DNA of 64,000 nt from an uncultured Sphingomonadaceae bacterium (lineage in GTDB: Bacteria > Pseudomonadota > Alphaproteobacteria > Sphingomonadales > Sphingomonadaceae). The DNA lies in assembly GCA_947499975.1 (NCBI GenBank), contig CANMQE010000001.1:124001-188000 (forward strand), in the 5' to 3' direction. Below are positions 25,708 through 35,505 of the stretch, piece after piece (positions within the stretch are counted from its first letter, which is position 1; every line of letters starts with the position of its first letter). Below the pieces are notes generated by a model. It did no database searches, had not been told where the DNA came from, and saw only the letters and a list, made by a program, of their open reading frames with translations. Made by a program: the position numbers and the translations under genes.

Positions 25708-27546
25708 ATGTGCGGAATTATCGGAATTGTCGGACAGAGCGATGTCGCCGCGCGCCTGGTGGATGGCCTGCGCCGCATGGAATATCGCGGCTATGACAGC
25801 GCCGGCGTCTGCACCGCGCATGATGGCAAGCTGCTGCGCCGCCGTGCGGAAGGCAAGCTGAACGGCCTGGTGCAGGAACTGGCGCGCAATCCCGCGCCGG
25901 GCAGCACCGGCATCGCCCACACGCGCTGGGCCACGCATGGCGCACCGACCGAGAAGAACGCCCACCCGCACGCCACGGAGCACGTGGCGCTGGTGCACAA
26001 CGGCATAATCGAAAATTTCAAGGAACTGCGCGACGAGTTGCGCGCCGATGGCCGCACTTTCGAAAGCGAGACCGATACCGAGGTTGTCGTCCACCTGATC
26101 TCGCGCCGTATCGAGGAAGGCCTCTCGCCCGAAGACGCAGTGGCAACGGTGCTGCCGCGCCTGCGCGGTGCGTTTGCGCTGGCCATCGCGTTCCGCGATC
26201 ATCCCGATATGCTGATCGGCGCGCGCCTGGGCTCTCCACTGGTGGTGGGATATGGCGAGGACAATGAGAACGGGGCAGAGATGTATCTCGGGTCCGATGC
26301 CCTTGCGCTGGCACCGCTTACCCAGCAGATCGCCTATCTGGAGGAAGGCGACTGGGTCACCATTACCAGCGACAGCGCCACCATCCGCGACCTGGACGGC
26401 AATGAAGTTGAACGCCCCGTCCAGACATCGGGCGCAACCGCCGCGATGATTGAGAAGGGTAATTATGCCCACTTCATGCAGAAGGAGATCTTCGAGCAGC
26501 CCACCGTGGTGGCGCAGACGCTGCGATCCTATCTGCGTCCTGCCGAACAGCGGGTGGCGCTGCCGCAGATCGATTTCGACATTTCCGCCATCGAGCGCGT
26601 CACCATCGTGGCGTGCGGCACTTCCTATTACGCAGGAATGGTGGCAAAATACTGGTTCGAACAGTTCGCCCGCGTGCCGGTGGACATCGATTACGCATCG
26701 GAATTCCGCTATCGCGAGCCGGTTCTGCCCGACGGCGGGCTGGCGCTGTTCATCAGCCAGAGCGGCGAAACCGCAGATACGCTGGCGGCCCTGCGCCACT
26801 GCCGCAAGCAGGGCCAGGTGATCGCTGCCGTGGTGAATGTGCCCACCAGTTCCATGGCGCGGGAGGCGGACCTGCTGCTGCCGACCCACGCCGGCCCCGA
26901 AATCGGCGTGGCTTCCACCAAGGCATTTACCTGCCAGCTGGCCGTTCTGGCCGCCCTCGCGGCGCATTTCGCCGTGCGCAAGGGCCTGCTCAATCGCAAC
27001 GAAGAATCGATCATCGTGCAGCATCTGCTGGAAGCTCCGGCCTGTCTAAACGCGGCGCTGGATCACGATGAGGAGATCGCCGGCATGGCACACCTGATCG
27101 CGCCTGCGCGCGACGTGCTGTACCTGGGCCGTGGCGCGGATTTCCCGCTGGCGCTGGAAGGGGCGCTGAAGCTGAAGGAAATCAGCTACATCCACGCCGA
27201 AGGCTATGCCAGTGGCGAGATGAAGCACGGCCCCATCGCCCTGATCGACGACCAGGTGCCCGTGATCGTGCTCGCCCCGTCCGGTCCGCTGTTCGAAAAG
27301 ACCGTCTCCAACATGCAGGAAGTGCAGGCGCGCGGCGGCAAGGTCGTGCTGATTTCCGACAAGGCGGGGATCGAGCAGGCCGGAGAGGATTGCATGGCGG
27401 TGATCGAGATGCCCAAGGTGCATCCGCTGATCGCGCCGCTGGTGTATGCCATTCCGGTGCAATTGCTGGCCTATCACGTGGCCGTGGCCAAGGGCACCGA
27501 TGTGGATCAGCCGCGCAATCTGGCGAAATCCGTCACGGTCGAATAA
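25708..27546 (+). CDS. glmS: Glutamine-fructose-6-phosphate aminotransferase (isomerising)
   Basis: First committed step of hexosamine synthesis: fructose-6-P plus glutamine gives glucosamine-6-P. The 612-aa protein starts MCGIIGIVG with Cys2 as the Ntn nucleophile of the glutaminase domain (residues 1 to about 240; RWATHGAPTEKNAHPH and HNGIIENFKELR follow). Two SIS domains follow: VTIVACGTSYYAGMVAKYWFEQ and FISQSGETADTLAALRHC, then LYLGRGADFPLALEGALKLKEISYIHAEGYASGEMKHGPIALID. It ends in DQPRNLAKSVTVE, the conserved C-terminal loop. No glmS riboswitch is seen in the 110-base leader. Confidence 0.98.
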   Translation: MCGIIGIVGQSDVAARLVDGLRRMEYRGYDSAGVCTAHDGKLLRRRAEGKLNGLVQELARNPAPGSTGIAHTRWATHGAPTEKNAHPHATEHVALVHNGIIENFKELRDELRADGRTFESETDTEVVVHLISRRIEEGLSPEDAVATVLPRLRGAFALAIAFRDHPDMLIGARLGSPLVVGYGEDNENGAEMYLGSDALALAPLTQQIAYLEEGDWVTITSDSATIRDLDGNEVERPVQTSGATAAMIEKGNYAHFMQKEIFEQPTVVAQTLRSYLRPAEQRVALPQIDFDISAIERVTIVACGTSYYAGMVAKYWFEQFARVPVDIDYASEFRYREPVLPDGGLALFISQSGETADTLAALRHCRKQGQVIAAVVNVPTSSMAREADLLLPTHAGPEIGVASTKAFTCQLAVLAALAAHFAVRKGLLNRNEESIIVQHLLEAPACLNAALDHDEEIAGMAHLIAPARDVLYLGRGADFPLALEGALKLKEISYIHAEGYASGEMKHGPIALIDDQVPVIVLAPSGPLFEKTVSNMQEVQARGGKVVLISDKAGIEQAGEDCMAVIEMPKVHPLIAPLVYAIPVQLLAYHVAVAKGTDVDQPRNLAKSVTVE

Positions 27547-27611
27547 ACTTCCAGAAAATTCAAAACACTACGCCGCACTTTACCGCCCAATAACCTTTGG
27601 CGGTCTAGAGC

Positions 27612-29975
27612 GTGCGGGTGAGCGACAAACACTCTGGATTGCCGACGCTACCGCTGCAGATGAGCTTTCTGCAAGTCATCGGCCTACGTGACCCTGCAGA
27701 GGGTGATTGGACGCGGCTGCGGACGCTCCAGTATTCCGAACTTCACCAGGTCTCGCTGATCCGCATCGCGGCTCACGGGCTGGCCGCCATGCTGACGGTG
27801 GTACTCTACCGGCAGAGCATTGCGCACTGGGTTCTGGCGATCTGGCTGCTGAGCGTGGTGGCCGCCGTGTGGAACGTGGGCCGGATCGACCGCAATTTCA
27901 TCGATATCGAGACGCGCGGCGTACAGTGGACCGAATTCACCCGGCAGGCCTTCGGTGTTGCGGGATGCAGTATCCCGTGGGTAGCGGCGCTGCTGTTTTT
28001 TGTGCCGCAGGGCACCGCCACCGATCATTTCGCGCTGTGGGCGATCGTGGCGATGCTGATTGCGGGCAGCGCGGCCGCCATGGCCAGTGCGCCCGTGGCG
28101 ATCGTGGTGTTCGACCTTGTCGTCGGCGCGGCGGGCGTTGCCTCTTTCGTGCTGACGGGCGATTTCATGTTCGCCATCGCGGCAGCGGTCTACACCGTCA
28201 CCATTGTGGCCGGCGCGCTGCGTTCTGCGCGAACCTACCTTTCGGCCAAGATTGCCGAGGCCGGTGTTGCCGAAAAGGACGAGGTTGTCTCGCTGCTTCT
28301 GCGCGAGTTCGAGGAGAAGGAATCGGACTGGCTGTGGCAGGTCGACACCAACCGGCGCATCCGCTCCGCCTCCCCGCGATTCGCCTTTGCTTTCGGCGGT
28401 GCGCCCGAAACGCTAGAAGGTGAGAGCTTTATCAAGCTTATCGCCGGAAGTTCCTGGGAAAGCGGAGAATTCCCGCGCAGCCTGCATGAACTGGCGGACA
28501 AGCTGAAACGGCGAGAGCATTTCTCCAACCTGCTGGTGCAGGTCTATCTCGCTACGGGCAGTCGGTGGTGGGAGCTTTCCGGCACACCGATGTATGACGA
28601 CAACGGCAGCTATATCGGCTTCCGCGGCGTCGGCTCCGACGTGACGGAACAGCGCGCCCGTGACGAGAAAATCGCCTACCTTGCCCGTTACGACACGCTG
28701 ACGGGCCTGCCCAACCGCCTGATGCTGACGGAGGCACTGGGCGAAGCCATGCGCTATTCCGAGCAGTGGAAGACGCGCTGCGCGTTCCTGATGATCGATC
28801 TGGACCGGTTCAAGGCGGTGAACGATTCGCTGGGGCACCAGCTGGGCGACCGCCTGCTGGCCGAAGTTTCCAATCGCCTGGCGGGCGTTATCAGCGATAA
28901 CGAACAATGCGGCCGGCTGGGTGGTGACGAGTTTGCCGTGGTGATACGCGACGCCAGCGACAAGCACCGCGTGGAAATGCTGGCTGCCGCCATCATCGAT
29001 AGCCTGTCCCAACCCTACGCCATCGACAATCACACGCTTTTCATCGGCGCCAGCGTCGGCTCTGCCATAGGGCCGCGCGATGGATCCTCCGTGGAAACGC
29101 TGATGCGCAACGCCGATCTCGCGCTCTACCGGGCGAAGGACGAGGGTGGTAACACGCATTACCGATACATGCCCTCCATGCATGCCGATGCGGAGGAGCG
29201 TCGCAAGCTGGAGCTTTCCCTGCGCCGCGCCATCGAGAACAATGAGCTGGAGCTGAATTTCCAGCCCGTGGTGAACGCTCGCAGCGAAACCGTCGTGAGT
29301 TTCGAAGCGCTGCTGCGCTGGAACAGCAAGGATCACGGCTTCGTAAGCCCCGTCAAATTCATCCCGCTGGCCGAGGATACGCGGTTGATCGTGCCCATCG
29401 GCGAATGGGTGCTGCACGAGGCTTGCCGCGAAGCAACGCGCTGGCCGGACCAGATCAGGGTCGCGGTGAATGTCTCGGGGGAGCAATTGCTCGAACCCAA
29501 TTTCACCCAGACGGTGGTGCGCGCACTGGCGGAGACCGGGCTGCCCGCGCACCGGCTGGAAGTGGAAGTGACCGAGAGCGTGTTCCTGCGCGATGGGCGT
29601 ATCGCGCGCCAGGCGCTAGAAGACATCATGGCGCTGGGCTGCTCCATTGCGCTCGACGATTTCGGCACGGGCTACTCCTCCCTCGGCTATCTGCGCACGC
29701 TGCGCTTCTCCACCATCAAGGTGGACAAGAGCTTCGTGCAGGGTGCCACGCATGACAGCCAGGAAAGCCTGGCCATCATCCGCGCCGTGGTGGCCATGGC
29801 GCGCAGCCTGGATATGACCACCACCGCGGAAGGCGTGGAAGATGCAGAACAGGCCGCGCTGATCCGCGAACTGGGCTGCACCAAGATCCAGGGCTATTAC
29901 TTCGGCAGGCCGATGAAGGCCGTGGAAGCGCGCTCGCTGGTGGTGAAGCGGCGCGAAAAGATCCGGGCGGCGTGA
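27612..29975 (+). CDS. Membrane-bound GGDEF-EAL c-di-GMP cyclase/phosphodiesterase with PAS domain
   Basis: A 787-aa inner-membrane signalling protein. Residues about 50-200 hold several hydrophobic helices (LAAMLTVVLYRQSIAHWVLAIWLLSVVAAVW to IAAAVYTVTIVAGAL). A PAS fold occupies about 235-345 (WLWQVDTNRRIRSASPRFAFAFGG ... GFRGVGSDVTEQ). The GGDEF domain (DTLTGLPNRLMLTE ... CGRLGGDEFAVVIRD) is intact. The EAL domain follows, with SFEALLRW, VAVNVSGEQL, EVTESVFL and DDFGTGYSSLGYLR, so both activities look possible. No RxxD inhibitory site is seen at the usual spacing before GGDEF. The start is a GTG at 27612 or 27618. It converges with purQ. Confidence 0.92.
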   Translation: MRVSDKHSGLPTLPLQMSFLQVIGLRDPAEGDWTRLRTLQYSELHQVSLIRIAAHGLAAMLTVVLYRQSIAHWVLAIWLLSVVAAVWNVGRIDRNFIDIETRGVQWTEFTRQAFGVAGCSIPWVAALLFFVPQGTATDHFALWAIVAMLIAGSAAAMASAPVAIVVFDLVVGAAGVASFVLTGDFMFAIAAAVYTVTIVAGALRSARTYLSAKIAEAGVAEKDEVVSLLLREFEEKESDWLWQVDTNRRIRSASPRFAFAFGGAPETLEGESFIKLIAGSSWESGEFPRSLHELADKLKRREHFSNLLVQVYLATGSRWWELSGTPMYDDNGSYIGFRGVGSDVTEQRARDEKIAYLARYDTLTGLPNRLMLTEALGEAMRYSEQWKTRCAFLMIDLDRFKAVNDSLGHQLGDRLLAEVSNRLAGVISDNEQCGRLGGDEFAVVIRDASDKHRVEMLAAAIIDSLSQPYAIDNHTLFIGASVGSAIGPRDGSSVETLMRNADLALYRAKDEGGNTHYRYMPSMHADAEERRKLELSLRRAIENNELELNFQPVVNARSETVVSFEALLRWNSKDHGFVSPVKFIPLAEDTRLIVPIGEWVLHEACREATRWPDQIRVAVNVSGEQLLEPNFTQTVVRALAETGLPAHRLEVEVTESVFLRDGRIARQALEDIMALGCSIALDDFGTGYSSLGYLRTLRFSTIKVDKSFVQGATHDSQESLAIIRAVVAMARSLDMTTTAEGVEDAEQAALIRELGCTKIQGYYFGRPMKAVEARSLVVKRREKIRAA

Positions 29976-29999
29976 CATATCCGATGTAGTGAACCTCTC

Positions 30000-30071
30000 G
30001 GCCTCGCGTTCCGCTAGGCGCGAGCCGTGGCTGTAGGGAAGGTTGAATGGCCGCTCGACGAGCGGGCATTC
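30000..30071. terminator. Two hairpins between convergent GGDEF-EAL and purQ genes
   Basis: The gap holds GGCCTCGCG/CGCGAGCC (30000-30026, one bulge) and GAATGGCCGCTCG/CGAGCGGGCATTC (30045-30071, one mismatch). Neither is followed by a good T-tract. Position suggests a shared transcription end, but this is a structural guess. Confidence 0.4.
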
Positions 30072-30074
30072 AGC

Positions 30075-30746
30075 TCAGGCGCTGACGAGGCTTTTGATCA
30101 CGCCTTCGAACAAACGGCGGCCATCGGTGCCGCCATGGTCCGCCTCTATGGCGCGTTCGGGGTGGGGCATCATGCCCAGCACATTGCCGCGTGCGTTCAG
30201 GATGCCGGCGATGTCACGGCGCGAGCCGTTGCAGTTCTCGGCATAGCGGAACGCCACGCGGCCTTCGCCTTCCAGCCTGTCCAGCACGTCGTCTGCGGCG
30301 AAGTAATTGCCGTCGTGATGCGCCACGGGAATGCGGATGGTCTCGCCCTTGGAATAGGCGCTGGTGAACAGGCTGCTGTCATTCTCCACCACCAGCGGAA
30401 CGGTACGGCAGATGAAGTTCTGCGCGGCGTTGCGCATCAGCGCGCCGGGCAGCAATTGCGCCTCCGTCAGCACCTGGAAACCGTTGCACACGCCCAGCAC
30501 AGGCACGCCGCGATCCGCCGCCGCCTTGACGGAGCGCAGGATGGGGCTGTTGGCCGCCATCGCGCCGCTGCGCAGGTAATCGCCATAGGAAAAGCCGCCG
30601 GGCAGGGCGATGAAATCCAGCCCATCGGGAAGATCGGCATCGCCATGCCAGACCTTTACCGGCTCCTTGCCCGAAACATCGCGCAGCGCGACCCACATGT
30701 CGCGATCGCAATTGGAGCCGGGAAACGTGACGACTGCGGTTTTCAT
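30075..30746 (-). CDS. purQ: Phosphoribosylformylglycinamidine synthase glutaminase subunit
   Basis: Glutaminase partner of PurL and PurS in step 4 of purine synthesis, feeding ammonia to the FGAM synthetase. The 223-aa class-I amidotransferase begins [21 protein letters not shown], the typical PurQ start. It shows [18 protein letters not shown], the nucleophile elbow [21 protein letters not shown] (Cys near residue 87) and the His-Glu pair in [11 protein letters not shown]. The ATG at 30746 overlaps the purS stop as ATGA. Confidence 0.97.
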   Translation of the reverse strand: MKTAVVTFPGSNCDRDMWVALRDVSGKEPVKVWHGDADLPDGLDFIALPGGFSYGDYLRSGAMAANSPILRSVKAAADRGVPVLGVCNGFQVLTEAQLLPGALMRNAAQNFICRTVPLVVENDSSLFTSAYSKGETIRIPVAHHDGNYFAADDVLDRLEGEGRVAFRYAENCNGSRRDIAGILNARGNVLGMMPHPERAIEADHGGTDGRRLFEGVIKSLVSA

Positions 30747-30979
30747 GCAGCAACCTTCTCGATGCGGTAGTTCTCGATCACCATGTTGGCGAGCAGCTTC
30801 TGGCACATCTCTTCCAGCGCTTCGTCGGTGGTGTCGTCGGCCACTTCCATTTCCACCAGGCGGCCGATGCGCACATCCTTCACGCCGTTGAAGCCGAGGC
30901 CGTCCAGCGCGTGATGCACGGCGCGACCCTGCGGATCGAGAACACCGGGCTTCAGGCTGACATGGATGCGCACTTTCAT
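30743..30979 (-). CDS. purS: Phosphoribosylformylglycinamidine synthase subunit PurS
   Basis: Small 78-aa subunit that bridges PurQ and the short form of PurL. Its presence shows that this organism uses the three-subunit (PurS-PurQ-PurL) FGAM synthase. The sequence [20 protein letters not shown] then [54 protein letters not shown] matches the family throughout. The frame extends upstream, but ATG at 30979 is where homology begins and AAAGGCC lies before it. It is coupled to purQ by a 4-bp overlap; purL is not in the window. Confidence 0.96.
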   Translation of the reverse strand: MKVRIHVSLKPGVLDPQGRAVHHALDGLGFNGVKDVRIGRLVEMEVADDTTDEALEEMCQKLLANMVIENYRIEKVAA

Positions 30980-31257
30980 GGAACGGGCCTTTCGAAAACT
31001 CGTATGGTTTTGCCGCAGCCTATGGCGATTGGCACCGTTCGCCGCAAGGGGGCTAGCGGCTATTCGCGCTGAATGGGTGACGGTTTTGCCCGCTAATGTG
31101 GAACACATGGAACACAGTCCTGATGCCTAAATGCGTGCCGGCCCGAAAGGGTGGTGTGGGCGGGCCTGCAGAGTTTGTGGAAACGGTTGCATCGCCCGCG
31201 GCGTTAGTGTGCGAAGGCGCGGGTAGGAAAGCTGCGCACGTCGAGGGACCAGCACAT

Positions 31258-32478
31258 ATGATCGCGACCGAGAAATTCACCTTCACCGGCAACAAGGGGC
31301 AGACGCTGGACGGGCGGCTGGAACTGCCGCTGTACACGAAGCCGCGCGCCGCCGCGCTGTTTGCCCATTGCTTCACCTGCACGAAACAGAGCCACGCCGC
31401 CACGCGCGTCGCCTCTGCCCTGGCGGCCAAGGGTATCGCCGTGCTGCGTTTCGATTTTACCGGCCTTGGCGGCAGCGATGGCGATTTTGCCAATGCGGGC
31501 TTTGCCACCAATGTCGAAGACCTGACCTGCGCGGCCAATGCGCTGGAGCAGCGCGGCCTGCCGCCCGTGCTGCTGGTGGGCCATTCGCTGGGCGGCGCGG
31601 CGGTGCTGGCCGCGGCAGAGCGGATCGATCAGGCGCGCGGCGTCATCACGCTGAACGCGCCTTATGATGCGTCCCACGTGTTCGAACATTTCGGCGATTC
31701 CATCGACGCTATCGAGGAGCACGGCGAGGGCGAGGTGACGCTGGCGGGGCGCAAGTTCCGCATTGCCCGCGATTTTCTGGAGCAGGGGCGCGATCAGCCG
31801 CAGGGGACACGCATCGCAGCGCTGGGACGCCCGCTGCTGGTGATGCACAGCCCGCAGGACGAGGTGGTGAGCGTGGATAACGCGCGGCTCATCTTCGAGA
31901 AGGCGATGCATCCCAAAAGCTTCGTTTCGCTGGATAACGCCGATCACCTGCTGACAGAGGCGGGCAGCGCGGAATATGCCGCCAGCATCATTGCCGCATG
32001 GGCAGCACCCTATCTGGCCGATCTGCCCAAGCCGCCGCGCAGCCAATTCGCCGGCACGGTGGAGGTTTCCACGGCGGGCGGCAAGTTTGCGCAATGGGTG
32101 CGCACGCCTACCCACGAATTCATTGCCGACGAGCCGGAAAGCTATGGCGGCACCGATCATGGGCCAACGCCCTACGATCTGCTGCTGGCCGCGCTGGGCA
32201 CCTGCACCAGCATGACGATGCAGATGTATGCCGAGCGCAAGGGCATTGCGCTGGACAAGGTGCGGATCGAGCTGGAACACAGCCGCGATCACCACGAGGA
32301 TTGTGTGGATTGCGAGAAAGAGGGCGTGCCGATCCAGGTGATCGACCGCGCGATTGAGCTATCGGGCGAACTTACCGAGGATCAGCGAAAGCGATTGATG
32401 GAAATTGCCGACAAATGCCCCGTTCACAAGACGATACTGGGCGATCTGCATATTCATTCCACGCTGATCGAGAATTGA
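31258..32478 (+). CDS. Alpha/beta hydrolase fused to OsmC-like domain
   Basis: A 406-aa two-domain protein. Residues about 1-255 are an alpha/beta hydrolase with nucleophile elbow GHSLGGAA (about residue 108), acid in PQDEVVSV and His in NADHLLTEAG. Residues about 265-400 are an OsmC/Ohr-like domain with both reactive cysteines (LGTCTSMTMQMYAERKG and DKCPVHKTILGDL), indicating thiol peroxidase chemistry toward organic hydroperoxides. Such fusions are known in proteobacteria; the joint substrate is unclear but may be acyl or fatty hydroperoxides. ATG at 31258 is where the hydrolase homology starts, although the frame opens at 31096. It converges with the M16 peptidase gene. Confidence 0.9.
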   Translation: MIATEKFTFTGNKGQTLDGRLELPLYTKPRAAALFAHCFTCTKQSHAATRVASALAAKGIAVLRFDFTGLGGSDGDFANAGFATNVEDLTCAANALEQRGLPPVLLVGHSLGGAAVLAAAERIDQARGVITLNAPYDASHVFEHFGDSIDAIEEHGEGEVTLAGRKFRIARDFLEQGRDQPQGTRIAALGRPLLVMHSPQDEVVSVDNARLIFEKAMHPKSFVSLDNADHLLTEAGSAEYAASIIAAWAAPYLADLPKPPRSQFAGTVEVSTAGGKFAQWVRTPTHEFIADEPESYGGTDHGPTPYDLLLAALGTCTSMTMQMYAERKGIALDKVRIELEHSRDHHEDCVDCEKEGVPIQVIDRAIELSGELTEDQRKRLMEIADKCPVHKTILGDLHIHSTLIEN

Positions 32479-32493
32479 TCTGCGCGAAGAAAG

Positions 32494-32526
32494 CGGGGAG
32501 GGCGGGCGCGCGGCCCGTCCTCCCCG
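32494..32526. terminator. Strong GC-rich hairpin between convergent genes
   Basis: CGGGGAGGGCGGGC and GCCCGTCCTCCCCG form a 14-bp stem with one mismatch around a GCGCG loop, lying exactly between the OsmC-fusion stop and the M16 peptidase stop. There is no T-tract, so termination may be Rho-assisted, or the hairpin may only protect the 3-prime ends. Confidence 0.55.
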
Positions 32527-32533
32527 TCAATCG

Positions 32534-35386
32534 TCAGTCCATGTCCGCCGTATCGTCCTGGGCCACCAGGATGCGCGTATCGGCGCGGCGTTCCGGCACC
32601 ATGTACTTCTGCGCCAGCATCTGCAGTTCTGCGGGCGTGAAACTCATGATCACGTCGGCCTGTTCGCGCACCCTGTCGAGGCGATCTGCCTCTCTTTGGG
32701 CGTCGGACACGACACCGATCCAGAAACCGTTGTTCTCGCGCGACTGGCGGATGTTTTCCAGCACGGGCTGGCGGGCCCGCAGCAGGAAGTCATCGCTGAC
32801 CGTCTCGTCGCGCAGTTCGCTGGCCAGGCGCTGGATGATGCCGCGCACCTCGTCCGCCTGCGCAGGATCGACGACGGCGGCCAGGCTGAGCGTTCCGAAG
32901 TCTTCGAAATCGCCGCTGGTGGAGTTGGAGACAGACGGGCTGTAGGTCGCGGCGAGTTCTTCCCGCAGCGTTTCCAGACCCTTCAGCCGCACCAGGCCAG
33001 CCAGCAGGCTGAGACCCATGTCCTCGCGGAAATCGCTGTCGTCCGTGGTGCGCCAGATGCTGCCCACCAGCGCCTGATCGTCCTGGCCGGTGTGGGTGTA
33101 ATCGACCACCTCGTCGCCCGCCAGATCGACGAAGTTCAGTTCGCGCTTGTCGGCATAGTCGGCAAACTCGGTGTTGCGCGGGGGCAGGGCGCCAAAGCTT
33201 TGTGCAACGGCATCGATGGCCATCTGCGGATCGATATCGCCCACGATGCCGATCTCGATCGCGCCGTTGGCGGCTGCCGCCAGCACCGCGTCGCGCAGCG
33301 CCTCGCGGTCAACCGCGCCAAGCTCCTCTCGGGTGGGGAAGGCGGTGTAGGGGCTGTCGGCGATCTGTTCGCCCGTGCGCAGGGAAAACAGCTGCGAAGG
33401 CTGCGATTCCAGCTGGCCCCACACGGCATCGATAACCGCGCCGAAGCGTGCGTCGGCCTCCGGGCGCAGACCCAGATCGGTGAGGTAGGCCGCGCTGACC
33501 TTCATCTGCATCGCCAGGTCTTCAGGCGTGGTGATGCCGCCGGTGTTGAACGTATCCGTGCTGCTGCCAATTCCGGTCGTCACCTGCTGGCCTGCCAGCA
33601 ATTCGGTGATCTCGTCATAGCTGTGCTGGCCAAGGCCGCCCACCTGGGAAGCGATCTGCAGATATATGCCTGCAGCGGTGGAGTTCATCCCGTCGAGAGC
33701 GAAGCTGCCGCCATCCATGTTGACGGCGAAACGCACGCGGCCGGGTTCAAAATCGGTCTGCTTGATGTTCAGGCGAACGTTGTTGTCGAACACCACGGTG
33801 CGGATGCCGAGGTCTTCAACCATCGTATCCGAAGCGACGGTGCCCGCAGGGCCCCAGTCGGCATAGGCGAATTCGGTGGCCACCACGTCTTCCGGCTCTG
33901 CCACGGCGACCTGTGTGCTGTCGTTATAGACCGCTGCAACGGCGTCGTTGCCGCCATCCAGTTCCTTCGCGGCCACGCGGACCAGCGGCTCGCCTTCGCT
34001 CCAGGCTTCGCGGAAATATTCGTTCACAGCGTCCACCGTCAGCTGCGGGCGAATTTGCTGGAACAGCTCGAAACGCCATTCGGGATCGGTGACGAAGTCG
34101 TTTTCCGTCGCCGCGTTCACCAGCGACATGGCCAGCTGGCCATTGGTGCGGGCACCGGCCTGCGCGGCACTGCGGCGCAGGGCGCTCTCGGTGTTGGTCA
34201 GCGCGTAATCGAGTTCGGCCTGGGTGAAGCCGTAATCCAGCGCGCGGCGCAGTTCCTGCTCTGCGATGGAAAGGCCCTGATCCCACGCACCGTCACGCGT
34301 GCTGATGGAAACGAAGGAATAATCCGCCACGCCCTCATCGTCACTGACACCGAAGCCGCCGCCGAGGATGGGGCTGTCTTCCTGGTTGGCGATGCGGGTG
34401 ATGCGGCGATCGAACATGGCTTCTGCAAGCGCGCGAAGCTGGCTGCGCGTGCGCTCTGCCACCGTGTCTGCGGGATCGGTGTAGGGGCGCAGCTGATAGA
34501 TCGCCACGGCCTCGTTGATGGTGGGGTCGACGAAAGTATCGAAGGCGGTGTCGCGGTCCAGATCAACCATGCCGGGCGGCGGGGTTTCACCCGCCTCGCC
34601 GCGGCCCTGCCAATCGGCGAAGCGTTCCTGGATGGCGGCTTCCATTTCCGCCACGTCGAAATCGCCCACGGCCACGAATGTGGCGTTTTCAGGGCGGTAG
34701 AAGCGGTAGTAGAGGTTGCGCAGACGCTCTGCCGGAGCCTCGCGCAGCACTTCGTCCAGCCCGATGGGGAAACGCGTGGTGTAGCGCGTGCCGGGCACGC
34801 GGAAATCGAACATGTCGCGCAGATTGCGAAGGCCGGCGCTATCGCGCAGGCGGCGCTCGCTCACCAGGATCTCGCGCTCGCGGTCCACCGCCTCGGGATC
34901 GAAGGTCAGCTCGCTGGCCGTCTCGCGCATCAGGAACAGGGCGGTTTCCAGCCCCTCCTCGTTCGCGTTGGGCACATCCAGCATGTACACCGTTTCATCG
35001 AAGCTGGTGTAGGCGTTGGTGTCCGGGCCGAAGGCCAGTCCCAGCCGCTCCAGCAGCGGGATCATCTCGCCCTCGGGCACATTGGTGGAGCCGTTGAAGG
35101 CCATGTGCTCGATGAAGTGGGCAAGGCCGCGCTCGTCATCGGCTTCGCCCAGCGAGCCGAAATCGAAATGCATGCGGAAGGACGCCGCGCCGTCGGGCGT
35201 GTCGTTCTGGCGAATGGCGTAGCGCATGCCGTTATCCAGCACGCCATAGGTGACCGAGGGATCCTGCACCACGTCGGTTGCTTCGGTGCCCCATTCCTGC
35301 TGCGCCGCGACGGGCGCGGTTACAGCGAGAGTGAAGGCGAGGGCGGCGCAGGAAATGCCCGTGGAAAGCGCGCGGCGTATGGTCAT
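32534..35386 (-). CDS. Periplasmic M16-family zinc metallopeptidase
   Basis: A 950-aa exported protein with a signal peptide (ALSTGISCAALAFTLAVTAPVAAQ). The inverted zinc motif HFIEH (in GLAHFIEHMAFNGS, about residue 78) is preceded by the M16 entry strand DNGMRYAIRQND, and the downstream Glu lies in ETASELTFDPEAVDREREIL. The second half (from about residue 500, EFAYADWGPAGTVASDTMVEDLGIRTVVFDNNVRLNIKQTDF) is a second M16-like domain without a zinc motif. This gives the clamshell layout of pitrilysin-type proteases, probably for peptide clearance in the periplasm. The start used is ATG 35386 following GGGGA. It is followed in the same direction by nothing; upstream is the DUF3857 gene. Confidence 0.92.
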   Translation of the reverse strand: MTIRRALSTGISCAALAFTLAVTAPVAAQQEWGTEATDVVQDPSVTYGVLDNGMRYAIRQNDTPDGAASFRMHFDFGSLGEADDERGLAHFIEHMAFNGSTNVPEGEMIPLLERLGLAFGPDTNAYTSFDETVYMLDVPNANEEGLETALFLMRETASELTFDPEAVDREREILVSERRLRDSAGLRNLRDMFDFRVPGTRYTTRFPIGLDEVLREAPAERLRNLYYRFYRPENATFVAVGDFDVAEMEAAIQERFADWQGRGEAGETPPPGMVDLDRDTAFDTFVDPTINEAVAIYQLRPYTDPADTVAERTRSQLRALAEAMFDRRITRIANQEDSPILGGGFGVSDDEGVADYSFVSISTRDGAWDQGLSIAEQELRRALDYGFTQAELDYALTNTESALRRSAAQAGARTNGQLAMSLVNAATENDFVTDPEWRFELFQQIRPQLTVDAVNEYFREAWSEGEPLVRVAAKELDGGNDAVAAVYNDSTQVAVAEPEDVVATEFAYADWGPAGTVASDTMVEDLGIRTVVFDNNVRLNIKQTDFEPGRVRFAVNMDGGSFALDGMNSTAAGIYLQIASQVGGLGQHSYDEITELLAGQQVTTGIGSSTDTFNTGGITTPEDLAMQMKVSAAYLTDLGLRPEADARFGAVIDAVWGQLESQPSQLFSLRTGEQIADSPYTAFPTREELGAVDREALRDAVLAAAANGAIEIGIVGDIDPQMAIDAVAQSFGALPPRNTEFADYADKRELNFVDLAGDEVVDYTHTGQDDQALVGSIWRTTDDSDFREDMGLSLLAGLVRLKGLETLREELAATYSPSVSNSTSGDFEDFGTLSLAAVVDPAQADEVRGIIQRLASELRDETVSDDFLLRARQPVLENIRQSRENNGFWIGVVSDAQREADRLDRVREQADVIMSFTPAELQMLAQKYMVPERRADTRILVAQDDTADMD

Positions 35387-35505
35387 CAAGATTATCCCCT
35401 GGATAGTATCTGGAAGTTGAAAGCTATTCGTGTCGGAAAATTCTCGGTTTCAGTTGTAACAATATATGCATTGCAGATGAACAGGCCGCAACCGGGCCCT
35501 CGTGC

